Positions 53,132 to 61,696 of a stretch of 64,000 bases of DNA are shown here, piece by piece. Under the pieces are notes generated by a model. It did not search any database. It worked only from the letters and a program-made list of their open reading frames with translations, and was not told the origin of the DNA. Position 1 is the first letter of the stretch. Every line of letters begins with the position of its first letter. The DNA comes from Streptomyces sp. NBC_00708 (GTDB taxonomy: Bacteria > Actinomycetota > Actinomycetes > Streptomycetales > Streptomycetaceae), in contig CP108997.1 of NCBI GenBank assembly GCA_036226585.1, positions 6,014,001 through 6,078,000 of the forward strand, in the 5' to 3' direction. Position numbers and translations under genes: made by a program.

Positions 53132-53157
53132 CGGCGTAGAGCCCGTGACCGGACGCG

Positions 53158-53189
53158 AAGAGCACCTGCGGAACTCCGCAGGTGCTCTT
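53158..53189 (+). terminator. Strong terminator after gcl
   Basis: A 15-bp stem (53158-53172 with 53175-53189) reading AAGAGCACCTGCGGA and its complement, starting 26 bp after the gcl stop. The right arm ends CTCTTT, giving a short T-run. Confidence 0.82.
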
Positions 53190-53435
53190 TCCGCTGAGAG
53201 CTCGTCACACGATCTTGTTCGGCTTTTCCTGCAGACCTTGACCGATGGTTCGATTCGGTGGACAGCAGCGCCGGCGCTCGAGCGCGTTGCAACGCAGGCG
53301 GCGACTCTGCCGCTGCCGTACCGGAGGCGGCTGCCGACGTGACCGTCAGGGCCACGATCGTGGCAGCGAGCCGGGAAACGAGAGCGTGGCAACCTCAGAA
53401 GCATGGGAGCGGATGCGGCATGCAACGATGTCAGG
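53190..53435. other. Gene-poor stretch at the edge of the accessory region
   Basis: About 245 bp after the gcl terminator with no credible ORF on either strand, no IS end and no clear promoter. Codon-free base composition already looks less biased here than to the left, and it may mark the junction between core and acquired DNA. Confidence 0.45.
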
Positions 53436-53873
53436 ATGTCTCGCCGATCACGCCTCCTGTCGTGGGCTGCCCCAGCAGCCCTGTCTGCCGTTCTGCTCGG
53501 CCTGTTCATCTACTCCCAGGACGACCAGGGTGATTCCGAGGTCTTCCCGGCCAACACTGAGGCCACATCACCCGCGGTGGCCCGGACTGTGCGTGAGCAC
53601 CTTCATCTGTCCGGCCCGTCGGGGAAGGAGAAGACGGTGCGGATGACCGTGGACGGCATCCTGCGCGGACAGCACTACAACTTCGTCGCGGGCACCCTGG
53701 ACTTCCTTGACGATGAGGGTGAGGTCGTCGACAGGGTCCCGTTCACCGACGGGGGTCTGGCCGACGGACCGATAAAGAGTTCGACCAGCGAGCACATTCC
53801 GCACCAGCGCCTCGACGACATCTCCTCGGTCAAGCTTGGACCTGGACTGAAGTTTTCACAGTGGCGTAGCTAG
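53436..53873 (+). CDS. Membrane-anchored or secreted hypothetical protein
   Basis: A 145-residue protein. MSRRSRLLSWAAPAALSAVLLGLFIYSQDD is an uncleaved anchor or signal peptide, followed by about 110 residues with beta-rich alternation (VRMTVDGILRGQHYNFVAG, TLDFLDDEGEVVDRVPFTDG). No lipobox and no known family. ATG 53436 sits just after AGG; an upstream in-frame ATG at 53403 is possible. It stands alone between the gcl terminator and an IS fragment. Confidence 0.6.
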   Translation: MSRRSRLLSWAAPAALSAVLLGLFIYSQDDQGDSEVFPANTEATSPAVARTVREHLHLSGPSGKEKTVRMTVDGILRGQHYNFVAGTLDFLDDEGEVVDRVPFTDGGLADGPIKSSTSEHIPHQRLDDISSVKLGPGLKFSQWRS

Positions 53874-53928
53874 GCAGTGCCCGGCGGATCACGTGACCTT
53901 CCGAGACCGGTCGCTCGTTGCTTCGGGC

Positions 53929-54165
53929 ATGGGCCGGGGGGATCCGACGAACCGCGAGTGATCGTTGCTGGAGCCGTATCTGCCACCTCTGGGTGGCCGG
54001 GGCGGGGCGGTGGAACGACCACCGCATCGTGGTCAACGGGATCCTGTTCCGGGTCCGGACCGGTGTCCCATGGCGTGACCTGCCGGAACGTTATGGCTCG
54101 TGGAAGACCGTCTATGAACGGCATCGCCGCTGGTCGGCGGACGGCACCTGGGACCGGGTCCTGCT
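53929..54165 (+). pseudogene. IS5-family transposase, N-terminal fragment with stop and frameshift
   Basis: The translated pieces MGRGDPTNRE, SLLEPYLPPLGGRGG and RWNDHRIVVNGILFRVRTG, VPWRDLPERYGSWKTVYERH, RRWSADGTWDRVL are the N-terminal third of an IS5-type (IS1647-like group) transposase. They lie in two frames. The codon after NRE is TGA where TGG (Trp) is normal, and a one-base shift near 54000 separates the two pieces. The gene stops abruptly at about 54165. A motif CCGGCGGATCA at 53880 probably belongs to the left end of the element. Confidence 0.82.
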
Positions 54166-54221
54166 AGGGCGTGCTTCGAAAGTGCTGGTCGCAGCTACGG
54201 CCTGTACCGCAGGATGACCTG

Positions 54222-54824
54222 ATGGCCCATATCGTGTTGTTCCACTCCGTTCTCGGCCTGCGCTCCGCTGAGATCCTTGCCGCCGGGCGACTGCGTCGCG
54301 CCGGGCATGAGGTCATCACGCCCGATCTGTTCAGCGGCGAGACTGCCTTCACTCTTGACGAGGGATTCCGACTGGTGGATCGAATCGGTTGGGCAGCGGT
54401 GGTGAAGCACGCCCGGCAGGCTCTTGCGGGTATGCCGGACGAGACCGTACTCGCTGGTGTGTCCATGGGGACAAGCGTCGTGGCACATCTCTGGCCCGAG
54501 CGTCCCGCCACCACGGGCGTTCTCCTCCTGCACGCCGCCGTAGACCTCCCCGTCTCCGTTCGCCCCGGTCTGCGGGTTCAGTTGCACGCCGCTGAGCCGG
54601 ATGACTTCGCACCGCCCGAGCGGGTTGCCGCTCTCTGCCAGGCGGCACGAGAGGCCGGCGTCGATGTGGAAGTCTTCCGCTACCCGGGCGTTGGCCACTT
54701 CTACATCGACGGTGAACTCCCTGACCACGATCCTGCGGCGGCCGAGCTGACCTGGCGCAGAGTGCTGGATTTCCTCAACCCGTTCGGCAGTAACTCGAAG
54801 GTGCAGGTCACAGCCACTCATTGA
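54222..54824 (+). CDS. Dienelactone-hydrolase-family protein
   Basis: A 200-residue alpha/beta-hydrolase close to dienelactone hydrolase: [39 protein letters not shown], nucleophile S81 in [15 protein letters not shown], and the histidine in [18 protein letters not shown]. Classical enzymes use cysteine as nucleophile; serine here suggests an esterase-like relative. ATG 54222 is preferred to the frame start at 54171, which reads into the IS border. The last residues ([11 protein letters not shown]) overlap, in antisense, the end of an IS5 transposase fragment, so the natural C-terminus was probably altered by an insertion. Confidence 0.82.
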   Translation: MAHIVLFHSVLGLRSAEILAAGRLRRAGHEVITPDLFSGETAFTLDEGFRLVDRIGWAAVVKHARQALAGMPDETVLAGVSMGTSVVAHLWPERPATTGVLLLHAAVDLPVSVRPGLRVQLHAAEPDDFAPPERVAALCQAAREAGVDVEVFRYPGVGHFYIDGELPDHDPAAAELTWRRVLDFLNPFGSNSKVQVTATH

Positions 54825-55041
54825 TGGCTGCGATGACGACGGTCGCCTCGTAGCGGACCGCTAGCTTGTCGTATCGCGTAGCGATGGCGCGGTGCCTCTT
54901 GAGGCGGTTGATCCCGCACTCGACCGCATGGCGCTCGCGGTAGTCGACCGGATCGTAACGCGGCGGTCGCCCGCCGCGGGAGCCGAGGCCGCCGCAGCAA
55001 TCCGCCTCCGGCTCCGCCAATGATCCGCCGGACAGAACCTA
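54808..55041 (-). pseudogene. IS5-family transposase, C-terminal fragment joined to an IS end
   Basis: On the minus strand the peptide [55 protein letters not shown] is the C-terminus of an IS5-type transposase. Immediately before it (about 55041-55020) lies GGTTCTGTCCGGCGGATCA, which resembles an IS left end and shares CCGGCGGATCA with position 53880. The middle of the transposase is missing, so this is an internally deleted copy. Confidence 0.75.
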
Positions 55042-55140
55042 GTGGATCGTCTCGGATCCTTGGTCGGGATCTCTGTAAGCTGCCGACTGGCCCCGTGGCC
55101 ACCATTGTGGATATGCGCTTGCGGGATGGAGGGCTGGCGC

Positions 55141-55530
55141 GTGGCGGAGAAAGCTGTGCGGAACTCGGTGTCGTTGGGCGTGTTCCTCGCTGTGGCAGCT
55201 CACCCCAAGGTGCCGTTCAGCGTCGTCGAACTGGCCGGTCGAGGCATCACCGCGGACGCGGCTGCGAGCCGTTGGGTACTTGAGGTCGGGAAACCCTCGC
55301 TGGACGGCTTCGCACTGGCCGACAAGCTCATCGACTCCGGCGAGCGGGAGGACCAACTCGTCGAACTGTGGCAGGAGTATGAAACCGGTGAGGTCAACGC
55401 GGCGGCCTTCGAGACCCGGCTCGCGGAAATCGTCGCAGCCATGGAGAAGTGGCCTTCGGCCCCGGAGGGGCCTGTCGAGGACTTCTCAAGCCGCCTTCGC
55501 CGGGTACTGGGTCCAGGCATGGATGGGTGA
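55141..55530 (+). CDS. Hypothetical helical protein with an IS-derived end
   Basis: A 129-residue protein: KAVRNSVSLGVFLAVAAHPK, GITADAAASRWVLEVGKPSL, LIDSGEREDQLVELWQEYET, mostly helical. GTG 55141 is preceded by GGAGGG at 55128-55133 with seven bases between, an excellent ribosome site, so the gene is probably real. Its last 15 or so codons overlap the 3' end of the IS630 transposase on the other strand, which implies truncation by the insertion. No family recognised. Confidence 0.6.
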   Translation: MAEKAVRNSVSLGVFLAVAAHPKVPFSVVELAGRGITADAAASRWVLEVGKPSLDGFALADKLIDSGEREDQLVELWQEYETGEVNAAAFETRLAEIVAAMEKWPSAPEGPVEDFSSRLRRVLGPGMDG

Positions 55531-56082
55531 GTCGGGAGCGAAGACCGTCTTCGGTTCGGCGCGGGCGTTACGCCAACGCATGTAGGCGGCGATCGAGGCG
55601 TTCTGCTCACCGTGGTTGCGGTGGTCCGTGCCGTTGAGAGCGAAGTAGCGCAGGGCGGCGAACTCGGCCTCGATCCAGTTCAGCCACGACCCGTAGGTCG
55701 GCAGGAAGACCAGCTCGACGTCGTTGGCCGTGGCCCAGGCGCGGACGTTCGGGTGCTTGTGCGGGGAGAAGTTGTCCAGCACGACATACAACTTCTCGCC
55801 GGGCCAGCGGGCGCGCAGTGACTTGAGTAGGGACAGGAACTCATGCCACCGCTTGCGCGGCTGGATCCGGTAGTACATCTTGCCGGTGGCCAGGTCGAGG
55901 GCGGCGAGCATGTGCATCACTCCGTCGTAGCGGTTGTAGGTGGCCCGCAGGCGGCGCGGTGAGCGGAGCGGACGCCATGCCTTGCCCTTGCGGGGCGTCA
56001 GGTTCAGCGGGCCGAACTCGTCCACACACACCACGCGGCCATCACTTGGCGGGGTGTCGTACAGGGCCAGGACCCGGCGCAT
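55486..56082 (-). pseudogene. IS630-family transposase, 5'-truncated
   Basis: A 198-residue open frame that contains only the DDE catalytic half. The three acids are in VVCVDEFGPLNLTP, LYVVLDNFSPHKHP and YGSWLNWIEAEFAALRYFAL, followed by YMRWRNARA near the end. A full IS630 transposase is about 340-360 residues with an N-terminal helix-turn-helix; that half is missing. It abuts, head to head, a second IS630 copy on the plus strand at about 56090. Confidence 0.85.
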
Positions 56083-56089
56083 CTTGGCT

Positions 56090-57017
56090 ATGAAATGGGG
56101 GTCGTTCGAGGAGATCGGCCTGGCCTGCCTGGACCCTCAGTGGGCGGGGGCCGTTCCCGCCTGCTCAGTCCTGACGACGAGGACTTCGTCGTCCAGACGG
56201 CCACCACCCACCCAACCAAGCTCGGCCAGCCCTTCACTCGCTGGTCCATCCGCAAGCTCGCCGCCTACCTCCCGAAGGTGCACGGCCGCCTGATCAGGAT
56301 CGGCCGCGAGGCGTTACGGTGCCTGCTCGCCCGTCGCGGGGTCACCTTCCAGCGCACGAAGACCTGGAAGGAGTCCCCGGACCCGGAGCGCGACGCCAAG
56401 CTGGACCGCATCGAGGAGGTCCTGGAGCGTTTCCCGGACCGAGTGTTCGATGAGTACGGCTCGCTCGGTATCCGACTGACGGGCGGTTCCTGCTGGGCCG
56501 AGCAGGGTCGTCCGGAGCGCCATCCCGCGACCTACCACCGCACCCACGGGGTGCGCTACTTCCACGGCTGCTACTCGGTTGGCGACGACAACCTGTGGGG
56601 CGTCAACCGGCGCAAGAAGGGTGCCGCGAACACGCTGGCCGCGCTGCGGTCGATCCGTGCGGCCCGGCCGGACGGCGCCCCGATATACGTGATCCTGGAC
56701 AACCTGTCCGCCCACAAGAGCGACATCATCCGGCGCTGGGCGAAGAAGAATCGGGTCGAGCTGTGCTTCACTCCGACCTACGCGTCATGGGCCAACCCGA
56801 TCGAGGCGCACTTCGGGCCGCTGCTGCAGTGCACGATCGCCAACTTCAACCACCTCAACCACACGGTCCAGCCCCGGGCCCTGCACGCTACCTGCGCTGG
56901 CGCAACGCCAACGCCCGTTACCCCGACGTGCTGGCCGCCCAGCGCAGGGAGCGGGCCCGTGTCCGCAGCGAGAAGGGCCTCCGTTGGGGCGGAAGCCCAC
57001 TTGCCGCGGCGGCCTGA
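56090..57017 (+). pseudogene. IS630-family transposase, frameshifted and 5'-truncated
   Basis: Three frames must be joined to read this copy: EEIGLACLDPQWAG, then LSPDDEDFVVQTATTHPTKL through RTHGVRYFHGCYSVGDDNLW, VILDNLSAHKSDIIRRWAKK, YASWANPIEAHFGPL, then YLRWRNANARYPDVLAAQRR. The catalytic acids survive (FDEYGSLGIR, ILDN, NPIEAHF), but shifts at about 56150 and 56880 break the gene, and the first 80 or so residues of the usual protein are absent. Confidence 0.83.
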
Positions 57018-57037
57018 CTACCGACCTGTGAGCTCAG

Positions 57038-57736
57038 CTACGAAGCCGACAGGTTGGCGCAGACCCGGTGGAATGCAGACAGCGGATCCGGCGCGCGAGT
57101 GACCGTGCGGCCTACGACTATATGTGAGGCTCCGTCCGCGACGGCGGCCCGCGGTGTGCCGGGGCGGGCATGGTCGATAGCAGACTCGCCGGCCAAGGCA
57201 ACTCCGGGGGTGACGATCAGGGCATCATTTCCCAACGTCCGTTGCAAGGCTGCGACTTCCTGCGGTGAGGCCATCACGCCGTGGCATCCGGCCCGCTTGG
57301 CCAGGCTGGCCAAACGCAGCACTTGGCCCTCGGTGGGGCCGGCAACGCCGATGTCGACGAGGTCGGCGTCGGTCATGCTCGTGACGACGGTGAGGGCAAG
57401 GACCCGAAGGTCGGGATAGTCGCGAGCCGCATCGACCGCGGCGGCCATGATCCCCGTCCCGCCCATACTGTGCACAGTCACCATAGAGACGCCGAGTGCG
57501 CCTGCCGCGCGGACTGCACCGGCGACAGAGTTCGGGATCTCGAAGAGCTTGAGGTCCAGGAACACCTCGTTGCCCCGGGCGACGAGGTGTTCCACGAACT
57601 GGGGCCCGACCGCGGTGAGGAGTTCCAGGCCGACCTTGTAGAAGCGGCACTCGTCACCGAGTTGATCAACGACAGCTTGAGCGGCGGAGAGGTTGTCGCA
57701 GTCCAGCGCGACGATGATCTGACGGGTCGGCTCCAT
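57038..57736 (-). CDS. pyrF: Orotidine-5'-phosphate decarboxylase homologue with altered active-site motif
   Basis: A 232-residue TIM-barrel protein of the E. coli/Bacillus-type OMP decarboxylase group: IIVALDCDNLSAAQAVVDQL, FYKVGLELLTAVGPQFVEHL, VFLDLKLFEIPNSVAGAV, GVMASPQEVAALQ, LIVTPGV, HIVVGRTVTRA. K34, D61 and K63 occupy the usual Lys-Asp-Lys positions, but the next catalytic position is E66 within KLFEIPNS where KxHDIPNT is usual. The housekeeping pyrF of Streptomyces is, to my knowledge, of the longer mycobacterial type, so this looks like an extra copy. It directly follows the IS630 remains. Function as true decarboxylase is probable but not certain. Confidence 0.82.
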   Translation of the reverse strand: MEPTRQIIVALDCDNLSAAQAVVDQLGDECRFYKVGLELLTAVGPQFVEHLVARGNEVFLDLKLFEIPNSVAGAVRAAGALGVSMVTVHSMGGTGIMAAAVDAARDYPDLRVLALTVVTSMTDADLVDIGVAGPTEGQVLRLASLAKRAGCHGVMASPQEVAALQRTLGNDALIVTPGVALAGESAIDHARPGTPRAAVADGASHIVVGRTVTRAPDPLSAFHRVCANLSAS

Positions 57737-57908
57737 GACGCCATTGTGATCTCACGGCGTCGACCGCTTCACACCGCCCTATTCTCACTGCCCTGCACCA
57801 CCCCGGAACAGGACCTCGGCGACACCGTGAACGTTTCCGGTCGCAGCACTAGCCAGGGCGAGCGCCTGACAGCCCGATGTGTCACACCCCTCCGCCATGC
57901 TCTTCGAC

Positions 57909-58340
57909 ATGAACGAGAACGCCTTCTGGCAGCTCATCGAAGCGTGTAGCCCCGCTGTCCCCGACCCCGAGGGCGATGAGCTCGCCGCTGTCCTGACCGC
58001 CCGCCTGACGAACGGCCCTGTATCTGACGTGGTCGGCTTCGCCGAGCAGCTTTCCTGGGCCCTGTACAGGCTGGACCGCAAGGAATACGGCGATGGCCTG
58101 TCGAGCGATCAGTTCCTCTACACCCGGGCTGCGGTCGTCGCGGCCGGCCGTGAGGAATTCGAGCGCGTACTTCGAGACCCAGAGCGGTTCATGCCGTACG
58201 TCAGCGACCTCGTCTGGGCCGAAGCCCTGCTCTACGTGCCCGACAACGCATACAAGCACCTCACCGGAGACGAATGGGACCGCAGCACCCGCTACAGCTA
58301 CGAGTCCTACTCCAACACAGCTGGGTGGATCGCCGCATAG
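57909..58340 (+). CDS. DUF4240 domain-containing protein
   Basis: A 143-residue protein opening MNENAFWQLIEACSPAVPD and continuing RDPERFMPYVSDLVWAEALL, TRYSYESYSNTAGW. The opening E-x-x-FW-x-L-I-E and the central Asp/Tyr pattern match DUF4240. It is a small helical family of unknown role. No good ribosome site is visible; ATG 57897 and ATG 57879 are alternatives. It stands alone, divergent from pyrF and convergent with the deaminase operon. Confidence 0.75.
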   Translation: MNENAFWQLIEACSPAVPDPEGDELAAVLTARLTNGPVSDVVGFAEQLSWALYRLDRKEYGDGLSSDQFLYTRAAVVAAGREEFERVLRDPERFMPYVSDLVWAEALLYVPDNAYKHLTGDEWDRSTRYSYESYSNTAGWIAA

Positions 58341-58384
58341 GCGCGAAGAGGCCCGTACGGCCGACCTGTTGTCGTGGTTGGTAT

Positions 58385-58879
58385 TCAGAGCAGGTGCTGA
58401 TTGGAGGTCTGCGCGGATTTCGTGTACTCGGGCATCGTCACGACTGTTACGCCCTTGGCTTCGAGTGCCTTAGTTCCGTTTGCGTTGGAGACGAAGGTGT
58501 CTGGTTCGGTCCAGGCCGTTACTACGCGGCGCAATCCGGATTCCGCGATGAGCTGGGCGCACGGGTGGGTGCGGGAGGCTCGTTTGGCGCAGGGTTCCAG
58601 GGAGCTGTAGATCGTGGCTGTGGTGAGGCGGGAGTCCTGGGGTGGCAGTTTGGCCAGGGCCGCTTCTTCGGCGTGGTCGTGGGGGTCGGATTCACGGGAG
58701 TAGCCGTCGGAGAGTTCGGTTCCGTCTGCGGCGACGACTACCGCGCCCACGCTGAACGCGGTTTCCGAGGGTGGGCACAGGGTGGCCAGCTCACAGGCGC
58801 GGGCGAGCCATCTGCCGTCGGCGGCGTTCGGCTCGCGGCCTGTGCCCGGCGCGTCGGGTGAGGGGGGCGTCGTACTCAT
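58385..58879 (-). CDS. Cytidine/deoxycytidylate-deaminase-fold protein (RibD deaminase-like)
   Basis: A 164-residue protein. Zinc motif: H69-A-E71 (HDHAEEAAL) and C97/C107 in SLEPCAKRASRTHPCAQL, as in the RibD/CMP-dCMP deaminase group. GAVVVAADG, YSSLEPC and VTMPEYTKSAQT complete the fold. ATG 58879 overlaps the stop of the reductase gene (ATGA), so the two are coupled. Deaminase plus reductase as separate, coupled chains correspond to the two halves of RibD, but the substrate may differ because no other riboflavin gene is near. Confidence 0.87.
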   Translation of the reverse strand: MSTTPPSPDAPGTGREPNAADGRWLARACELATLCPPSETAFSVGAVVVAADGTELSDGYSRESDPHDHAEEAALAKLPPQDSRLTTATIYSSLEPCAKRASRTHPCAQLIAESGLRRVVTAWTEPDTFVSNANGTKALEAKGVTVVTMPEYTKSAQTSNQHLL

Positions 58880-59574
58880 CGTGACTCCGTCGAGGTGTCC
58901 TTGGGGGCGTACCTCAGGAGTACCACGTCGTCGATCTGGCGCGTCTCCAGCAGCCGCAGGCGCGCGGCGGGGCCGCCCGGGTAGGCAGCCGGACCGAGCA
59001 TGCGTACCGCGTCCGGCTGGCCGACGAGCAGCGGGGCGACCACGAGTTGCAGTTCGTCCGCCAGGCCCGCCGAAAGGAGTTGGGTGTGGATGGTCCCGCC
59101 GCCCTCCACCATGAGCCGCTTGACGCCGTACACATCTCCTAGGGCATCGAGAGCAGCCGGCCACACGGACTCGGTGGGGACAGTGTGGACCGTCGCCAGG
59201 TCACCGAGGTTGGCGCGGGCCTTTCTGGTGGCCGCCTCGCCGGCGGCCAGGACGAGCTTGTCTCCGCCGTGGTGCCAGAACTTCCAGTCCGGGTCGAGGT
59301 CTCCCGTGGCGGTGACGGTGACTTTAAGGGGGTACTCCGACTGACCGGAAGCCAGCCGGTCCGCCCTGCGCTGTGCCGAGTTGACCAGCAGGCGCGGGTT
59401 GTCGGCGCGCAGTGTCCCGGTGCCGACGAGAATGGCGTCGACGCCGGCGCGTACAGAGTCGACCCGGTCGAAGTCCGCCTTGTTGGACAGCAGGAGCCGG
59501 TCCTCGCCCGGACGGGTGTCGAGGTGACCGTCGATCGATACTGCTGCGGAGAGCAGGACGTACGGGCGTGCCAT
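58876..59574 (-). CDS. RibD C-terminal-type pyrimidine reductase
   Basis: A 232-residue protein: VLLSAAVSIDGHLDTRPGED, DAILVGTGTLRADNPRLLVN, KRLMVEGGGTIHTQLLSAGL, ADELQLVVAPLLVGQPDAVR. These are the standard motifs of 5-amino-6-(5-phosphoribosylamino)uracil reductase, including S-I-D-G, G-T-x-R-A-D-N-P and E-G-G-G-T. It should reduce a ribosylated pyrimidine with NADPH. ATG 59574 follows GGAG. It is the third gene of a minus-strand operon, 84 bp after the acetyltransferase. Confidence 0.88.
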   Translation of the reverse strand: MARPYVLLSAAVSIDGHLDTRPGEDRLLLSNKADFDRVDSVRAGVDAILVGTGTLRADNPRLLVNSAQRRADRLASGQSEYPLKVTVTATGDLDPDWKFWHHGGDKLVLAAGEAATRKARANLGDLATVHTVPTESVWPAALDALGDVYGVKRLMVEGGGTIHTQLLSAGLADELQLVVAPLLVGQPDAVRMLGPAAYPGGPAARLRLLETRQIDDVVLLRYAPKDTSTESR

Positions 59575-59658
59575 GGGAGTCTCCAGGATTCCTGCGCGGG
59601 GTGGCGTCGACGCCGGGACAGCAAGTCCAGGGCGAGACTCCGGGGGCGGGCCCCGGGG

Positions 59659-60225
59659 TCAGCTTCTGCGGTGCCCGTCTCCCGGCCCAGCGGTGTCACG
59701 GATCATCACGGTGAGGACCGGTGAGGCCGGGGACGGCTGGCTTTGGCCTATGTCCTCGTAGCCCCATGATCTGTAGAGCGCGTGCACCCTTCCGTCGCCC
59801 GCGGCCCCGTTGACCATGAGTGTCACGTACGGCTCGTCGCGGGTGGTGAGGAGGGCGTCGTGGATGCGGCGGGCGGTGCCGGTCTTGCGCCAGGCCGGGC
59901 TGACGCCGATCTCCTTGAGAGCCGTGGCCGGGTGCTCGGTGTACTGCTCTGCGGGAGCGGGGCTCGTGCGCTGCCAGTAGCGGTCGCCGTGCTCGATCGT
60001 GTTGCTGTACGCGTAGCCGACCGGTTGGTCGTCCGCGTATGCGAGGACGGCCGTGAACCCCGGTTCGGTGGAGTGCCGGTCGATGCGTTCACCGAACGCG
60101 GTGACCGCGTAGTTCGGCAGGTGGAGCAGCGGGGCGCGTACCTCGGCGTACACATCGAGGAGGTCGCCACGGATGATGTCCAAGCTGGTGAAGGTACGCA
60201 GCTCGGTGGGGGTTGCGATGGTCAT
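59659..60225 (-). CDS. GNAT family acetyltransferase
   Basis: A 188-residue GNAT protein: FTAVLAYADDQPVGYAYSNT, LKEIGVSPAWRKTGTARRIH (the acetyl-CoA motif A, here R-K-T-G-T-A in place of Q/R-x-x-G-x-G/A), VTLMVNGAAGDGRVHALYRS, WGYEDIGQ. The substrate is unknown. ATG 60225 overlaps the stop of the upstream regulator (ATGA), so expression is coupled to it. Confidence 0.86.
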   Translation of the reverse strand: MTIATPTELRTFTSLDIIRGDLLDVYAEVRAPLLHLPNYAVTAFGERIDRHSTEPGFTAVLAYADDQPVGYAYSNTIEHGDRYWQRTSPAPAEQYTEHPATALKEIGVSPAWRKTGTARRIHDALLTTRDEPYVTLMVNGAAGDGRVHALYRSWGYEDIGQSQPSPASPVLTVMIRDTAGPGDGHRRS

Positions 60226-61505
60226 GCGGCCGTACTCCAGGTGGCGGTGTGCTCGGTCCAGGTCTGGACCGTGGTGCTGCGCGGTGCGGTGGCGCGGAGG
60301 GCGGCCCCGAATTCCTGAAGCATGCGCGACACGCGGGCGTGGCGGGTGGCGGCATCTGCCGACACGCGCATGGCGGCTTCTGTCGCGGCGTCGGCGGCTC
60401 CCTGCGAGAGCAGGGCATGGGCGAGCCGAGTCGTGGTGATGGCGCGGGACCTCACCATGTGGGGCCGGCGCCCGGCCAGACAGCGGTGGGCGTGGTACTC
60501 GGCGGTCGGGTAGTCGCCCAGCGCCAGATACGCGGAAAGGGCCAAGGAATCCAGTTCGGCCTGGTCGTAGAAGGCGAGCAGCCAGACCGGCCGGTGATCG
60601 GCGGGATCGGCGCGCAGCATGGCGTCCTGCGCCTGCTCGAACGCGCGACGTGTCTCGGTCCTGTTGTGAGCCGTGCCGTGGATGGCTCCTTGGCGGGCCA
60701 GACCGAGGGACGCGAACAGAGGGTCCCGGCGAGTGAGATGCAGATTGCGGGCGACATCGTTGGCGGCGAACGCGTCGGCGGGTCGGCCCATGTGCCGGTA
60801 CATGGTGCCCGCGTGACTCCAGATGCGGAACTTGATGGCCTGGTCACCCGACATCTCGGCGAGAGCCTGGGCCTCGCGCATGTGCGCCTTGGCGACGTCG
60901 TAGCGCCGGCCGTCGATGGCCGCCCACATTGCAGACGAGCGGAACGCGGCTCCGGAGGCGTAGAGACTGCTGCGGACTCGTTGCGTGGCACTGCCCGCGT
61001 TCTGGAGGTTGAGCGCCTCATCGGCCAGCGCGGCGGCCTGTTCCTCGATGCGAGGTTGCCCGCCGTGGCGGTGGTCGCTGGCGATGATCTCGGCGAAGCG
61101 CTTGTTCAGCCGGTTGACGTCGCTCATGCCGATGCGGCGCGGTGACGCGGTCCCTGGGGCCGCTGCTGCGGCAGCCGCCGCAGCGATGCCGCCGACGAGG
61201 GTGCGGCGCTTCAATTCGGGTTCCTCCTGTTGCGATGACGCTGGGGTGAGTGAAGGCCGGCCTCGCGGAACGAACCCTAAGGCGACGGCGGGTAAGCCGG
61301 CGACATTCTCGAGCGCGGTACGCGTTGCCGACTTCGGCCAAGTGACTCGGCCTGCCTTCCATGCCCGCACCGATGAACCGTCGAGTCCGCCCATACGCCC
61401 TGTCAGTTCTTCAACAGCACTGTTCACGGCATCGGCCAGGCTGTTGGAGCTGTACCCATGCTCGGTCATCCACGCCTCAAGGACGGTGTTGCGGATCGCG
61501 GCCAT
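60222..61505 (-). CDS. Helix-turn-helix regulator with TPR-like C-terminal domain
   Basis: A 427-residue protein. The first 70 residues form a helix-turn-helix-like region (VLEAWMTEHGYSSNSLADAV, GLDGSSVRAWKAGRVTWPKS). A short Ala-rich stretch (GGIAAAAAAAAAPG) follows, then about 300 residues of helical repeats (AKAHMREAQALAEMSGDQAI, SLALSAYLALGDYPTAEYHA, RTTRLAHALLSQGAADAATE). This plan is common in Streptomyces regulators paired with anti-sigma-type ATPases. ATG 61505 is chosen; GTG 61541 is possible. It heads the minus-strand operon with GNAT, reductase and deaminase. Confidence 0.82.
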   Translation of the reverse strand: MAAIRNTVLEAWMTEHGYSSNSLADAVNSAVEELTGRMGGLDGSSVRAWKAGRVTWPKSATRTALENVAGLPAVALGFVPRGRPSLTPASSQQEEPELKRRTLVGGIAAAAAAAAAPGTASPRRIGMSDVNRLNKRFAEIIASDHRHGGQPRIEEQAAALADEALNLQNAGSATQRVRSSLYASGAAFRSSAMWAAIDGRRYDVAKAHMREAQALAEMSGDQAIKFRIWSHAGTMYRHMGRPADAFAANDVARNLHLTRRDPLFASLGLARQGAIHGTAHNRTETRRAFEQAQDAMLRADPADHRPVWLLAFYDQAELDSLALSAYLALGDYPTAEYHAHRCLAGRRPHMVRSRAITTTRLAHALLSQGAADAATEAAMRVSADAATRHARVSRMLQEFGAALRATAPRSTTVQTWTEHTATWSTAA

Positions 61506-61696
61506 GCGGGCACGGTAGCCGCCGTGCTCTTGGCCCACCACGTAAAGGGCAGGTCAAAACGCCCTAGGCGAGCCCGTTGGGCGAGTGCTTGAAAGCCCTA
61601 ACCGGCCTTCGGTGAAGCGGAGTTATCTAGATGTCCAGTCACTCTTCGAGAGCGGCTGGTGACTATTTGTTCCCTCTCCGAAGCAGGAGGCTCGCC

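Noticed and set aside
53145..53342. A 65-residue ORF starting within the gcl terminator
   Set aside because: Its first codons are the terminator arm itself, it has no ribosome site and no recognisable domain.
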